A DNA stretch of 64,000 nucleotides, from assembly GCF_900292035.1 (NCBI RefSeq), contig NZ_OMPO01000001.1:1495192-1559191 (forward strand), in the 5' to 3' direction. The position numbers and the translations under genes were made by a program. This document shows positions 36,207 to 45,041 of this stretch, in pieces (positions within the stretch are counted from its first letter, which is position 1; each line of letters begins with the position of its first letter). Under the pieces are notes generated by a model. That model was not told the origin of the DNA. It made no database searches and saw only the letters and a program-made list of their open reading frames with translations. Origin of the DNA: Blastococcus sp. Marseille-P5729 (GTDB lineage: Bacteria > Actinomycetota > Actinomycetes > Mycobacteriales > Antricoccaceae).

Positions 36207-37841
36207 ATGCAGGGCTTGATGCAGGACTACCAGCTCACCCTCCACAACATCTTCAACCGGATGGAGCGGATCTACCCCGACCACACGGTCGTGACGGGCG
36301 GGCCGCGTCCGAGCCGGTACACCTACGCCGAGGTGGCCGAGCGGATCCGCAAGCTCGGCACCGCGCTGGAGCAGAAGCTCGGGCTGGGCGCGGACGCCGT
36401 CGTGGGCTCGTTCTGCTGGAACCACGTGCAGCACCTCGAGCTGTACTACGCCGTCCCGATGTCCGGCCGCGTGCTGCACACCCTGAACATCCGGCTGTTC
36501 CCGCAGCAGATCGAGTACATCGCAGGGCACGCTGGCGACGAGATCATCTTCGTCGACCGCTCCCTGCTCCCGCTGCTGCTGCCGCTCCGCGAGCAGCTCC
36601 CCAGCGTCACCAAGTACGTCGTCATCGACGACACCCCGGAGGGCCAGGAGGGCCCGGAGATCCCCTCGGACGGTGCCTTCTTCGACTACGAGGAGCTGAT
36701 CGGCGACTGCGAGCCGATCACGGCGTTCCCGGAGGCGAACGAGAACGACGGCGTCACCTTCTGCTACACCTCCGGCACCACCGGCAACCCCAAGGGCGTT
36801 CTGTACTCGCACCGCTCGATGTGGCTGCACGCGATGGCCTGCACCTCCACCGCCGGGGCGGGCGTCAAGCCGACCGACACGGTGATGCCGGTCGTGCCGA
36901 TGTTCCACGCCAACGCGTGGGGCTTCATCCACTCGGCTCCCATGGTCGGGGCGAACCTGGTGCTGCCGGCGTCCGACATGACACCGCACGGGTTGTCCAA
37001 ACTGATCGTCAACGAGGGGGTCACCCTCGCCGCCGGCGTACCGACCATCTGGCAGGGCATCGTCCCGCTGTTCGACCGGTACGACTTCAGCAAGCTCGAC
37101 CGGATCCTGTGCGGCGGCTCCGCTGTTCCGGCCGGCCTGATCAAGGAATGGCGCAAGGTCGACGTCCTGGTCTGGCAGGCATGGGGCATGACCGAGACGA
37201 ACCCGGTCGCCTCCGGCGCGATCATCGATCCTCGCCTCGACGGCAAGTCCGAGGACGAGCTGCTGCCGCACCGGGCGCGCGCGGGCACTCCCCCGCCGGG
37301 AGTCGAGTTCCGCATCGTCGAGCCCGACAGCACCAACGAGCTGCCGTGGGACGACGTGGCAACCGGTGACCTGCAAGTCCGCGGCCCGTGGATCGCGCGC
37401 GACTACTACAACCCGGACGCCGGAGTCGAGCTGAGCACCGAGGACGGGTGGATGTCGACCGGTGACGTCGCGGCCATCGATCCGTTCGGCTCGGTGCGGA
37501 TCGCCGACCGCACCAAGGACCTCGTGAAGTCCGGCGGTGAGTGGATCTCCTCGGTCGACATCGAGAACATCCTGATGGGCCACGACAAGATCCGCGAGGC
37601 GGCGGTCATCGGCATCCCCCACCCGAAGTGGGACGAGCGGCCCCTGGCCTGCGTCGTGCTCGAGGAAGGTCAGGAGATGACCGCCGAGGACGTCAAGGAA
37701 TACCTCGCACCGCAGATCGCCAAGTGGTGGATGCCCGACGCCATCGAGTTCATCGACGAGGTGCCCAAGACCAGCGTCGGCAAGATGAGCAAGAAGGACC
37801 TGCGCGACCAGTTCAAGGAGTACCAGCTCCCCACCGCGTAG
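36207..37841 (+). CDS. Long/medium-chain fatty acyl-CoA ligase
   Basis: 544 residues. AMP-binding motif CYTSGTTGNPKGVLYSHRS near residue 185, WGMTETNPVAS near 328, GWMSTGD near 415 and the C-terminal catalytic lysine in TSVGKMSKKDLRDQF. The layout is that of the AlkK/DmdB-type fatty acyl-CoA synthetases for medium to long chains. It would activate fatty acids for beta-oxidation. ATG 36207 is preferred over TTG 36174 and ATG 36219. A terminator follows at 37850. Confidence 0.88.
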   Translation: MQGLMQDYQLTLHNIFNRMERIYPDHTVVTGGPRPSRYTYAEVAERIRKLGTALEQKLGLGADAVVGSFCWNHVQHLELYYAVPMSGRVLHTLNIRLFPQQIEYIAGHAGDEIIFVDRSLLPLLLPLREQLPSVTKYVVIDDTPEGQEGPEIPSDGAFFDYEELIGDCEPITAFPEANENDGVTFCYTSGTTGNPKGVLYSHRSMWLHAMACTSTAGAGVKPTDTVMPVVPMFHANAWGFIHSAPMVGANLVLPASDMTPHGLSKLIVNEGVTLAAGVPTIWQGIVPLFDRYDFSKLDRILCGGSAVPAGLIKEWRKVDVLVWQAWGMTETNPVASGAIIDPRLDGKSEDELLPHRARAGTPPPGVEFRIVEPDSTNELPWDDVATGDLQVRGPWIARDYYNPDAGVELSTEDGWMSTGDVAAIDPFGSVRIADRTKDLVKSGGEWISSVDIENILMGHDKIREAAVIGIPHPKWDERPLACVVLEEGQEMTAEDVKEYLAPQIAKWWMPDAIEFIDEVPKTSVGKMSKKDLRDQFKEYQLPTA

Positions 37842-37849
37842 CCTCCACG

Positions 37850-37879
37850 CCCGGCCAGGGCATGATTGCCCTGGCCGGG
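37850..37879 (+). terminator. Terminator after the fatty acyl-CoA ligase
   Basis: Perfect 13-bp stem CCCGGCCAGGGCA (37850-37862) with its complement at 37867-37879, loop TGAT, nine bases after the ligase stop and 26 bases before the next start. Confidence 0.75.
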
Positions 37880-37904
37880 TGCTGTTGCAGAGAAGGAGAG
37901 ACCG

Positions 37905-38774
37905 ATGACCACCGAGACCTCGACCGAGATCAACGGGCTCCGTTTCGCCTATGAGGTGCACGGGTCGGAGGACGCCGCTCCGCTGCTGCTCATCGCGGGC
38001 CTCGGCATGCAGATGATCGGCTGGCAGCCCGGCTTCATCGATGCCCTCGTGCAGCGCGGCTTCCGCGTCATCCGGTTCGACAACCGCGACAGCGGACGCT
38101 CCAGCTTCATCGATGACGCGCCGGCGCCCGACATCGCGGCGCTGCACGGCGGTGACACCTCCAGCGTCCGATACACGCTGAGCGACATGGCGGGCGACGC
38201 CGTCGGCCTGCTGGACGCGCTCGGGATCGTGCAGGCGCACGTCGTCGGCATCTCGATGGGCGGGATGATCGCCCAGCAGGTCGCGATCGACCACCCGGAG
38301 AAGGTCCTGTCACTGACCTCGATCATGTCGACCACGGGCGACCGGTCGGTCGGCGGCGCCACGCCCGAGGCCACCGCGGCGCTCATGACGCCGGTGCCGC
38401 TGGATCACGACGAGGCGCTCACCAAGCTGACCAACGACAGCCGCATCATCGGCTCACCCGGCTTCCCCTTCGACGAGGCCGCCGTCCGGGCACGTCATGC
38501 GGCCGCCATCGAACGAGCCAACAACCCCGCCGGCACGGCCCGGCAGTTCGGCGCCATCATGGCCAGCCCCGACCGCACCCCGGCGCTGCGTGGCCTGTCG
38601 GTGCCGGCTCTGGTGATCCACGGTGCGGAGGATCCGCTGGTCGGCCTCAGCGGCGGCGAGGCGACCGCCCGCGCCATCCCAGGCGCGCGTCTCGTGGTCA
38701 TCGAGGGAATGGGCCACGACCTGCCCGAGCAGCTCTGGGACAGGCTGGCCGACGAGATCTCGACCCTCAAGTAA
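37905..38774 (+). CDS. Alpha/beta hydrolase
   Basis: 289 residues. Oxyanion segment LLLIAGLGMQM, nucleophile elbow GISMGG (Ser near residue 116), acidic residue in IHGAEDPLVG, and catalytic histidine in EGMGHDLP. The FDNRDSGRSS motif is typical of the DhaA/epoxide-hydrolase-like TesB-type esterase group. Substrate unknown. ATG 37905 follows AAGGAGAG. Confidence 0.87.
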   Translation: MTTETSTEINGLRFAYEVHGSEDAAPLLLIAGLGMQMIGWQPGFIDALVQRGFRVIRFDNRDSGRSSFIDDAPAPDIAALHGGDTSSVRYTLSDMAGDAVGLLDALGIVQAHVVGISMGGMIAQQVAIDHPEKVLSLTSIMSTTGDRSVGGATPEATAALMTPVPLDHDEALTKLTNDSRIIGSPGFPFDEAAVRARHAAAIERANNPAGTARQFGAIMASPDRTPALRGLSVPALVIHGAEDPLVGLSGGEATARAIPGARLVVIEGMGHDLPEQLWDRLADEISTLK

Positions 38775-38817
38775 ACAGATCCGGACACGGCGGCCGACCA
38801 CTCGATCCGCCACGGGG

Positions 38818-39141
38818 CTAGATGACCGTCGGCTCCTGGCCGGATTCGCTGACCATCGGCCTGCCGGATGCTGACCACGCGCGCATTCCGCCATCGATGT
38901 TGATCGCCTCGATGCCCTGCGCGTCAAGCCACTCGACGACGCGAGAGCTACGTCCACCGCTACGGCAGATCACGAAGATCTCATCGGCGTCCGGCAGTTC
39001 GCCGAGCCGCTGCGGTACCTCCGCCACCGGGATGTGCGTGGCCCCGTCGATGTGCCCTGCGGCCCACTCGTCGTCCTCGCGGACGTCGAGCACCGTCGGG
39101 TCGGACGGAAGCTGGTCGACGCTGGTCTGTCGAATGCTCAT
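38818..39141 (-). CDS. Rhodanese-like domain protein
   Basis: 107 residues, a single rhodanese domain: LDVREDDEWAAGHIDGATHIP, catalytic cysteine in VICRSGGRSSRV (C-R-S-G-G-R loop, six residues as in sulfurtransferases), and IDGGMRAW. It would transfer sulfane sulfur, for example to cyanide, thiols or a sulfur carrier. ATG 39141 follows CAGGATCGAGGA. Confidence 0.88.
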   Translation of the reverse strand: MSIRQTSVDQLPSDPTVLDVREDDEWAAGHIDGATHIPVAEVPQRLGELPDADEIFVICRSGGRSSRVVEWLDAQGIEAINIDGGMRAWSASGRPMVSESGQEPTVI

Positions 39142-39185
39142 TCCTCGATCCTGCCACGCCCGGCCGCCGCCGCGCTGAGCGGAAT

Positions 39186-39267
39186 CTACGCACAGACGGA
39201 TCTTGAAGTGCACTATGCACTTTAGGTGCCGGACCTGCGTAGCACTTTAGGTGCCGGACCTGCGTAG
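39186..39267. repeat. Palindromic repeat with a 25-bp tandem duplication
   Basis: CTACGCACAGAC...CCGGACCTGCGTAG forms a palindrome (39186-39242) with inner arms AAGTGCA/TGCACTT. The right part, GCACTTTAGGTGCCGGACCT plus GCGTA, is repeated exactly (39217-39241 and 39242-39266). A diverged relative lies at 44335-44397 (AAGTGCACAGTGCGCTC...TGTGCGTAGTTTTCG), and part of the motif appears at 44928-44942. This is probably a dispersed REP-type family. Confidence 0.65.
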
Positions 39268-39278
39268 TTTCGATCGCC

Positions 39279-40133
39279 CTACTTCAGCAGCCGGTCCATC
39301 CGGCGATCGTTGAGCTTCTTCCCGCCGGTCTGACAGGTCGGGCAGTACTGGTAGCTCTTGTCGGCCAGCGAGATCTCGGCGATGGTGTCGCCGCATACCG
39401 GGCACGGCAGCCCCGTACGCGCATGTACTCGCAGGCCAGAGCGTTTCTCTGCCTTCAGGGTCGCCGCCTGTTGACCGACCGAACGCGCGACGGCGTCCGA
39501 CTCGATCTCGATGATGGCGGCGGCCAGCGCTTCCAGCTCGTCGTCGGTGAGCTTGCCGGCGATCTTGAACGGGGAGAGCTTCGCCGCGTGCAGGATCTCA
39601 TCGCTGTAGGCGTTGCCGATACCGGCGATCACCCGCTGATCGGTGAGGGTGTTCTTGATGCGACCGGCCTGGCCCGCGAGCGCGGCCTTGAGCCCGGCGG
39701 CATCGAGCGAGAGCGCGTCGGGGCCGAGCCGCGCGATGCCTGGGACCTCCTGCGGGTCGCGGACGACGTACACCGCTAGACCCTTCTTCGTTCCGGCCTC
39801 GGTGAGGTCGAAACCGCTCCCGTCGTCGAGGTGCACCCGTACCGCGAGCGGACCCCTGCCGGGTCGCGGCGGGGCCTTCGGCAGCTCGTCATTCCAGCGC
39901 AGCCACCCTGCGCGGGCCAGGTGGACGACGAGGTGCAGGCCGTCGACGTCCAGGTCGAGGAACTTGCCGTGGCGGCCGGCGCCGGTCACGCTCACACCCT
40001 GGAGGGCGGTGAACGGCGGATCGAAGGTCTTGATCGCGGAGATCGCCGCCACGTCGATGCGCTCTATGAATTTCCCGACGGCATGCTCCCGCAGGTGATG
40101 GGCGAGCGCTTCGACCTCGGGTAGCTCCGGCAT
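39279..40133 (-). CDS. Fpg/Nei-family DNA glycosylase
   Basis: 284 residues starting MPELPEVEAL; P2 is the catalytic nucleophile and E3 the general acid. The C-terminal zinc finger CPVC...CPTC holds the metal, with the helix-two-turn-helix before it (DQRVIAGIGNAYSDEIL). The AAISAIKTFDPPFTAL segment marks an actinobacterial subgroup distinct from classical MutM. It removes oxidised bases and cuts the AP site. The longer frame to 40286 is discarded since the mature protein must begin with proline. Confidence 0.9.
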   Translation of the reverse strand: MPELPEVEALAHHLREHAVGKFIERIDVAAISAIKTFDPPFTALQGVSVTGAGRHGKFLDLDVDGLHLVVHLARAGWLRWNDELPKAPPRPGRGPLAVRVHLDDGSGFDLTEAGTKKGLAVYVVRDPQEVPGIARLGPDALSLDAAGLKAALAGQAGRIKNTLTDQRVIAGIGNAYSDEILHAAKLSPFKIAGKLTDDELEALAAAIIEIESDAVARSVGQQAATLKAEKRSGLRVHARTGLPCPVCGDTIAEISLADKSYQYCPTCQTGGKKLNDRRMDRLLK

Positions 40134-40242
40134 GGCTCCATCCTGCCACGTGCCTGCGGAACCACTCGACCTGCTCGGTGGTCCGTGCGGCATGGACTGA
40201 CTGCCTCGCCACGCGATCATCACGGCAACCCTGCTCACGGCG

Positions 40243-41062
40243 ATGACGGTATGGACCGCTGTTCCAGCGGACGATGACCGGGCCAAAACGCTTCCGGTGG
40301 GACCGCCAGATGTCGTCTTCGTCCCCGAGGGCTACCAGGTCAGCAGCACATGGCGAGGTAAGACCGACGCGGGTGTCCCGTACCCGGGCAGCGAGATCAC
40401 CTGGCTCTATGACCCCGATGACCCGACGCGCACAGCGCTGATCGGCAGTTCGTACGACCGCGGCAGCCCCGGGAAGGGCGAGGACATGACAGGCGCAAGT
40501 TTCCCACTTTCCAGGCCGCCACCGACGCCACCGTGACCCTCGAGGAAGACGGCGACCGATTGGTGCTGATCAGTGAGCCGCCAGATCAGGATGACCCCTA
40601 CCCCTACACCTTCATCGAGTCCCACGGCCTCACTAGGGAAGAGGTGCCGCACTCGCCTCCTGGACCAGCTGGACCGAGAGCTACTGGCCGCTGATCCACG
40701 GTAGTCTGCCGGAAGGGATGACGGAGCTCGGTGTGACGCCCATGCCCATTCCGCCGCATGAGGCACACCGTGTCGAGGTCATCGCGCCGTATGGCGAGCA
40801 GATTCGGGTCTCGACGTTGCGCGCGCCTCCCGTGCTGGTCGAGTACTACGGCGCCTACTACGAAAGCGAGCCGATCGAACGCCGTGGGCAGCCGGGCTAC
40901 CGGCTGTCGATCAACAGACAGATCATCGACGTGTGGGCCGAGGACGGGAACGTGATTGCGCTGTGGCTGCAACGCAATGAGACCCCGCCGTCCGACGGAA
41001 TCGCCGAGACCCTGATTGCCAAGTCCGCCAGCGAGCTCGACACGCTGGACACCGTCGACTAG
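40243..41062 (+). pseudogene. Unknown protein gene broken by two frameshifts
   Basis: Three successive plus-strand frames read as one protein. Frame 1 (40243 to about 40490) gives WTAVPADDDRAKTLPVGPPD and EITWLYDPDDPTRTALIGSS. Frame 2 (about 40491-40650) gives FPTFQAATDATVTLEEDGD and PYPYTFIESHGLTREEV. Frame 3 (about 40652-41062) gives LASWTSWTESYWPLIHGSLP and EYYGAYYESEPIERRGQPGY. Each ends at the edge of the next, as expected for a gene of about 270 codons with two single-base indels. The first residues are hydrophobic, so it may be exported or anchored. No family is recognised. Real decay and sequencing errors cannot be told apart. Confidence 0.6.
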
Positions 41063-41071
41063 GCGCGCCGG

Positions 41072-41812
41072 CTACAGCGACGCGATCCAGTCCTTCAGGA
41101 TCCGCGCGAGCTCGTCGGGCACGGTCATCGGGCCCATGTGCGACGAGCGGGTCTCGGCTTTGGTGATGTGGTCGCCTTCCAGGTCGATCTCGGGCATCGA
41201 AAGGTCGTCCGTGCCGCTCACGAACAGCACCGGGATCTCGGGGCGTTGCAGGATCGTGCCGGAATGGTCGGCCCGGTCGCGGATCGTGGTCAGCGCGAAT
41301 CGTGCGCCGTCCACGCTGGCCTGCTTGGTGATCGCGATGGCCTCCTCGAACATCTCCGGCGGGTCGTAGTCGGCGAAGTACGCCGGGAACAGGGCGCGGA
41401 CGACGTCGTCCCACGGCTCGGTCTCGAACCGCTTGATCGCATCGGTGCGCCCCTGCTGCTTCTCGGGCGGGTCGGCGTACGGCTGGGAGTAGATGATCGC
41501 GGCGGCCTGTAGCGCCTGCGGCTGGCTGGCGATGATCTCGCACACTGCGTACCCACCCCAGGAATGCCCGACGACGACCGGATCCTGGACGCCGATGGCG
41601 TCGAGGGTCTGCGCGATCTCTCGGGCGAGGTCCGGCATCGTGGCGACGTCGGCCGGGACCTCGCTGCCGCCGTGGCCGGGGAGGTCGAGGGTGACGACGT
41701 CGTACTCGTCGGCCAGCAGCGGTACGACGCGGGAGAAGATGTCGTGCGAGCCGAGCAGGCCGTGGATCAGGACGATGGTGCGGCCGGAGCCGGCGCGCTG
41801 ATGCTGAAGCAT
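41072..41812 (-). CDS. Alpha/beta hydrolase
   Basis: 246 residues. HGLLGSHDIF oxyanion loop, LDLPGHGGSE, nucleophile elbow GHSWGG (Ser near 84), acid in VSGTDDLSMPE, and final histidine in SSHMGPM. Resembles menaquinone-pathway MenH-like or proline iminopeptidase-like hydrolases; substrate unknown. The ATG at 41812 gives the usual short N-terminus. Confidence 0.85.
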   Translation of the reverse strand: MLQHQRAGSGRTIVLIHGLLGSHDIFSRVVPLLADEYDVVTLDLPGHGGSEVPADVATMPDLAREIAQTLDAIGVQDPVVVGHSWGGYAVCEIIASQPQALQAAAIIYSQPYADPPEKQQGRTDAIKRFETEPWDDVVRALFPAYFADYDPPEMFEEAIAITKQASVDGARFALTTIRDRADHSGTILQRPEIPVLFVSGTDDLSMPEIDLEGDHITKAETRSSHMGPMTVPDELARILKDWIASL

Positions 41813-41859
41813 GTCGCGAGAATAGCCGGGATCGCGCCGCACGCGAACAGTCGAGGGGG

Positions 41860-41973
41860 TTGACCTGAGCAGGAGGGCTTGACCTGAGCAGGAGGGCTTG
41901 AGCTGAGCGAGAGGGGATTAATCCCCTCTTGCTGAGTAGATCCCCTCCCGCGCCGGCGAACCCCTCTTACGCG
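41860..41973. repeat. 19-bp tandem repeats and palindromic element, copy 2
   Basis: The 19-mer TTGACCTGAGCAGGAGGGC occurs at 41860-41878 and 41879-41897, with a diverged third copy at 41898-41916. It runs into a 34-base palindrome (41903-41936) centred on GGGGATTAATCCCC, followed by AACCCCTCTTACGCG. The palindrome parts match the element at 31751-31837. It ends 36 bases before the flavoprotein start, so it may fold in the 5' leader. Confidence 0.65.
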
Positions 41974-42008
41974 AGGTGCTGGGACGCTCTTCGTGACACG
42001 ATGGCGAG

Positions 42009-43658
42009 ATGGATACCGACGTCGTTGTCGTAGGGGCCGGGCTCGCCGGGCTGGTCGCCGCTGCCGAGCTGGTGGATGCCGGACGCCGCGTGATCATCGT
42101 GGAGCAGGAGGGTGAGCAGAACCTCGGCGGCCAGGCACACTGGTCGCTCGGTGGGCTGTTCCTGGTCGACACCCCCGAGCAGCGCCGCATGGGCATCAAG
42201 GACTCGTACGAGCTGGCGCTGCAGGACTGGATGGGCACCGCCGACTTCGGTCGCGACGAGGACTACTGGCCGCGGCAGTGGGCCGAGGCGTACGTCGACT
42301 TCGCGACGGGCGAGAAGCGCGGATGGCTGCACGATCAAGGCATGCGCTGGTTCCCGGTCGTCGGCTGGGCCGAGCGCGGCGGGTACGGCGCGATCGGGCA
42401 CGGAAACTCGGTGCCGCGCTTCCACATCACCTGGGGGACCGGTCCGGGGGTCGTCGCGCCCTTCGAGCGGCGGGTCCGCGCGGGCGCCGACAAGGGCGCG
42501 GCGCAGCTGCGCTTCCGCCACCAGGTCGACGAGCTGATCATCGAGGACGGCGCTGCGGTCGGCGTCCGCGGCACCCTCCTGGCGCCCGACTCTGCAGACC
42601 GCGGGGCGGCGTCCAACCGCGAGCAGGCCGGTGAGTTCGAGATCCGGGCGCAGGCGGTGATCGTGACCAGCGGCGGCATCGGCGGCAACCACGACCTGGT
42701 GCGCTCGTACTGGCCCAAGCGGCTCGGCGGTCCGCCGAGGTCGATGGTGGCGGGCGTCCCGGCGCACGTCGACGGACGGATGCGGGAGCAGGCCGCGGCG
42801 CAGGGCGCGCACCTGATCAACGCCGACCGCATGTGGCACTACGTCGAGGGAATCCGCGACTGGGAGCCGAAGTGGGCCAACCACGGCATCCGGATCCTGC
42901 CCGGGCCGTCGTCCCTTTGGTTCGACGCGGAGGGACGCCGCCTTCCGGTGCCGCTGTTCCCCGGCTTCGACACGCTGGGCACGTTGACGCACCTGCGCGA
43001 GACCGGCCACGACCACTCGTGGTTCATCCTCACCCAGCAGATCATCGAGAAGGAGTTCGCTCTGTCCGGGTCGGAGAAGAACCCCGACCTCACCGGCAAA
43101 GACCTCAAGCTCACCCTGCAACGCGTCAAGGCGGGCGCCCCCGGCCCGGTCGAGGCCTTCAAGCAGCACGGCGAGGACTTCGTCGTCGCCGAGACCCTCT
43201 CCGAGCTGCTGGAGGGTATGCAGCGGCTGGACGGCGGCGAGCTGCTGGACGTCGACCGGGTGCACCGCGAGGTGCTCGCGCGCGACCGCGAGATGGACAA
43301 CGCCTTCACCAAGGACCTGCAGATAGCTGCGCTGCGTCAGGCCCGCTCGTACCGCGGCGACAAGCTCGCGCGGGTCGCCACCCCGCACAAGCTCACCGAC
43401 CCGAAGGCGGGCCCGCTGATCGCCGTCCGGCTGCACATCCTGACCCGAAAGACGCTCGGCGGGCTGGAGACCAACCTCGAATCCCAGGTGATGCGTCCTG
43501 ATGGCTCCGCCTTCGACGGGCTCTACGCCGCGGGCGAGGTCGCCGGGTTCGGCGGTGGTGGCGTCCACGGCAACCGGGCGCTGGAAGGGACCTTCCTCGG
43601 CGGCTGCATCTTCAGCGGACGCACCGCCGGCCGCAGCGCCTCCCGCGCCGTCGTCTGA
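42009..43658 (+). CDS. FAD-binding dehydrogenase (KstD/fumarate reductase-like flavoprotein)
   Basis: 549 residues. N-terminal FAD motif VVVVGAGLAGLVAAAELVDAG at residues 5-25, then EQEGEQNLGGQAHWSLGGLF, typical of the Rv0785-like group of putative FAD-binding dehydrogenases. The C-terminal GLYAAGEVAGFGGGGVHGNRAL is the second FAD contact region. The group is related to 3-ketosteroid dehydrogenases and fumarate reductase flavoproteins. Substrate is unknown. Starts at ATG 42009. Confidence 0.87.
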   Translation: MDTDVVVVGAGLAGLVAAAELVDAGRRVIIVEQEGEQNLGGQAHWSLGGLFLVDTPEQRRMGIKDSYELALQDWMGTADFGRDEDYWPRQWAEAYVDFATGEKRGWLHDQGMRWFPVVGWAERGGYGAIGHGNSVPRFHITWGTGPGVVAPFERRVRAGADKGAAQLRFRHQVDELIIEDGAAVGVRGTLLAPDSADRGAASNREQAGEFEIRAQAVIVTSGGIGGNHDLVRSYWPKRLGGPPRSMVAGVPAHVDGRMREQAAAQGAHLINADRMWHYVEGIRDWEPKWANHGIRILPGPSSLWFDAEGRRLPVPLFPGFDTLGTLTHLRETGHDHSWFILTQQIIEKEFALSGSEKNPDLTGKDLKLTLQRVKAGAPGPVEAFKQHGEDFVVAETLSELLEGMQRLDGGELLDVDRVHREVLARDREMDNAFTKDLQIAALRQARSYRGDKLARVATPHKLTDPKAGPLIAVRLHILTRKTLGGLETNLESQVMRPDGSAFDGLYAAGEVAGFGGGGVHGNRALEGTFLGGCIFSGRTAGRSASRAVV

Positions 43659-43660
43659 CC

Positions 43661-43696
43661 CCCCACGGTCGTCGACCGCGGCGGAACCGCGTGGGG
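43661..43696. terminator. Possible terminator between convergent genes
   Basis: CCCCACG (43661-43667) pairs with CGTGGGG (43690-43696), with a GC-rich inner loop that can pair further. It follows the flavoprotein stop by three bases and precedes the stop of the HhH-GPD gene on the other strand. Confidence 0.35.
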
Positions 43697-43733
43697 ACGC
43701 CGCAGGACGATGATGCCCGCGACCGGACGGCCC

Positions 43734-44297
43734 CTAGGAACCCTTCTTCGCGGCTTTCGCCGCCTTCTTGAAGTCCCGCACCTTCTGGAGGCTCTCTGGG
43801 CCGGTCACGTCGGCGACCGACCGGGTCGCGCCCTCGTCGGCGTACGGTCCGATGGTCTTGCGCCAGGCGTACGGGCGGTGGTCGAGCTGCTTACCGAGCA
43901 GGGCCGCGAAGATCCGTGCCTTCTGCTCGCCGAAGCCGGGCAGTGCCTGCAGCCGCTTCAGCAGATCGGCGGCGCCGTCCGACTCGGTCCAGATCGCCTC
44001 GGCACGGCCCTCGTACTGCTCGAGGACGACGCGAGCGAGATCCTGTACGCGGCGAGCCATCGAGCGACCGTAGCGGTGGATGGCGGGCGGGGTCGCGCAG
44101 ATTTCCTCGAACTCGGTCTGCTCGTACGCCGCGATTGTCTGCGGATCGAAGCTGCCGATGCGGCTGGCGATCTTCTGCGGACCGCGAAAGGCGTGCTCCA
44201 TCGGGTACTGCTGGTCCAGCAACATGCCTACCAGCAGCGCGAACGGGTTCTCAGTGAGCAGCCGGTCGGCTTCCGGCTCCTGGGCGATCTGCAGCAT
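43734..44297 (-). CDS. HhH-GPD-type base excision DNA repair protein
   Basis: 187 residues. The helix-hairpin-helix reads LPGFGEQKARIFAALLGKQL (about 128-147), and the N-terminal LLVGMLLDQQYPMEHAF is typical of the small actinobacterial HhH-GPD group. The catalytic aspartate expected after the hairpin is not evident by eye. It probably excises damaged bases. ATG 44297 is used; GTG 44306 would add three residues. The basic tail (KKAAKAAKKGS) may aid DNA binding. Confidence 0.83.
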   Translation of the reverse strand: MLQIAQEPEADRLLTENPFALLVGMLLDQQYPMEHAFRGPQKIASRIGSFDPQTIAAYEQTEFEEICATPPAIHRYGRSMARRVQDLARVVLEQYEGRAEAIWTESDGAADLLKRLQALPGFGEQKARIFAALLGKQLDHRPYAWRKTIGPYADEGATRSVADVTGPESLQKVRDFKKAAKAAKKGS

Positions 44298-44334
44298 GCC
44301 GCCCACCCTAACCCGCTCATCTACCCGTCAAAAA

Positions 44335-44397
44335 CCGCGCAGATCTGGCACTCAAAGTGCACAGTGCGCTCGAGGTCCCGAATGTGCGTAGTTTTCG
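44335..44397. repeat. REP-type element related to the one at 39.2 kb
   Basis: CCGCGCAGATCT...TCAAAGTGCACAGTGCGCTC...TGTGCGTAGTTTTCG shares order and spacing of blocks with the 39186-39242 palindrome (CGCA(C)AGA, AAGTGCAC, GAGGT/AGGT, TGCGTAGTTT). It lies between two minus-strand genes. Confidence 0.45.
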
Positions 44398-44409
44398 TCG
44401 GTCTCCGCG

Positions 44410-44883
44410 CTAGTTTTCCCGAGGGGCCACGAAGCCGACCTGCCGCCAGGCCTCGTAGACGGCGATCGCGGCGCTGTTCGAGAGGTTCAGCGACCGCCGG
44501 CCGGGCAGCATGGGCAGGTGCACCCGCTCGGTGACCCTCGGTGAGGCAAGCACTGCGGGCGGGAGCCCGTCGGACTCGCGGCCGAACAGCAGTACATCAC
44601 CGTCGCGGTAGGCAATGTCGGCGTACGACGCGGACCCGCCACGGGTGAAGGCAAAGACTCGCGGGTGGTCCGAGAACCCGTCGAGGCAGGCGTCCAGGCT
44701 CGGATGCACGTGCACCTTGGCGAGGTCGTGGTAGTCGAGACCGGCGCGCCGCAGCTGCTTGTCCTCGAGCGTGAAGCCCAGCGGCTCGATCAGGTGCAGC
44801 TCTGCCGGCGCGCAGGCGACCAGCCGGATCGCGTTGCCGGGATTCGGCGGGATCTCGGGCTGATGGAAGACGACGCGCAGCAC
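44410..44883 (-). CDS. trmL: tRNA (cytidine/uridine-34 2'-O)-methyltransferase TrmL-type
   Basis: 157 residues, the length of the single-domain SPOUT enzyme TrmL. Knot motifs are seen: N-terminal HQPEIPPNPGNAIRL, GRESDGLPPAVL (SAM site), and LPMLPGRRSLNLSNSAAIAV at the C-terminal knot. It methylates the wobble ribose of tRNA-Leu in characterised members. Confidence 0.9.
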   Translation of the reverse strand: MLRVVFHQPEIPPNPGNAIRLVACAPAELHLIEPLGFTLEDKQLRRAGLDYHDLAKVHVHPSLDACLDGFSDHPRVFAFTRGGSASYADIAYRDGDVLLFGRESDGLPPAVLASPRVTERVHLPMLPGRRSLNLSNSAAIAVYEAWRQVGFVAPREN

Positions 44884-45041
44884 CCGCCCATCTCATCACG
44901 GCCGTCCTCGCGGGCTATCGCGCGGCGGCGCAGGTTCGGCACATTGACGCCATGGAATCGAGTCGTGGCTACGCCACTGGTTTCTGACCCGGACGGTCGG
45001 CCCCGCCCGCTACGCCGCCGCACCTTCTGAGCGCCGCTCGT

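Noticed and set aside
35901-38294. Very long open frame (797 codons) on the minus strand
   Set aside because: It lies opposite the acyl-CoA ligase and hydrolase genes, which have clear motifs; the minus frame has only low-complexity, Val/Asp/Arg-rich sequence, a usual shadow in GC-rich DNA.
41967-43568. 533-codon minus-strand frame
   Set aside because: Shadow of the FAD-binding dehydrogenase, whose plus-strand protein has both FAD motifs.
44951-45030. Small frames between trmL and the helicase gene
   Set aside because: Only an 11-codon ATG frame and arginine-rich shadows; no coding character.
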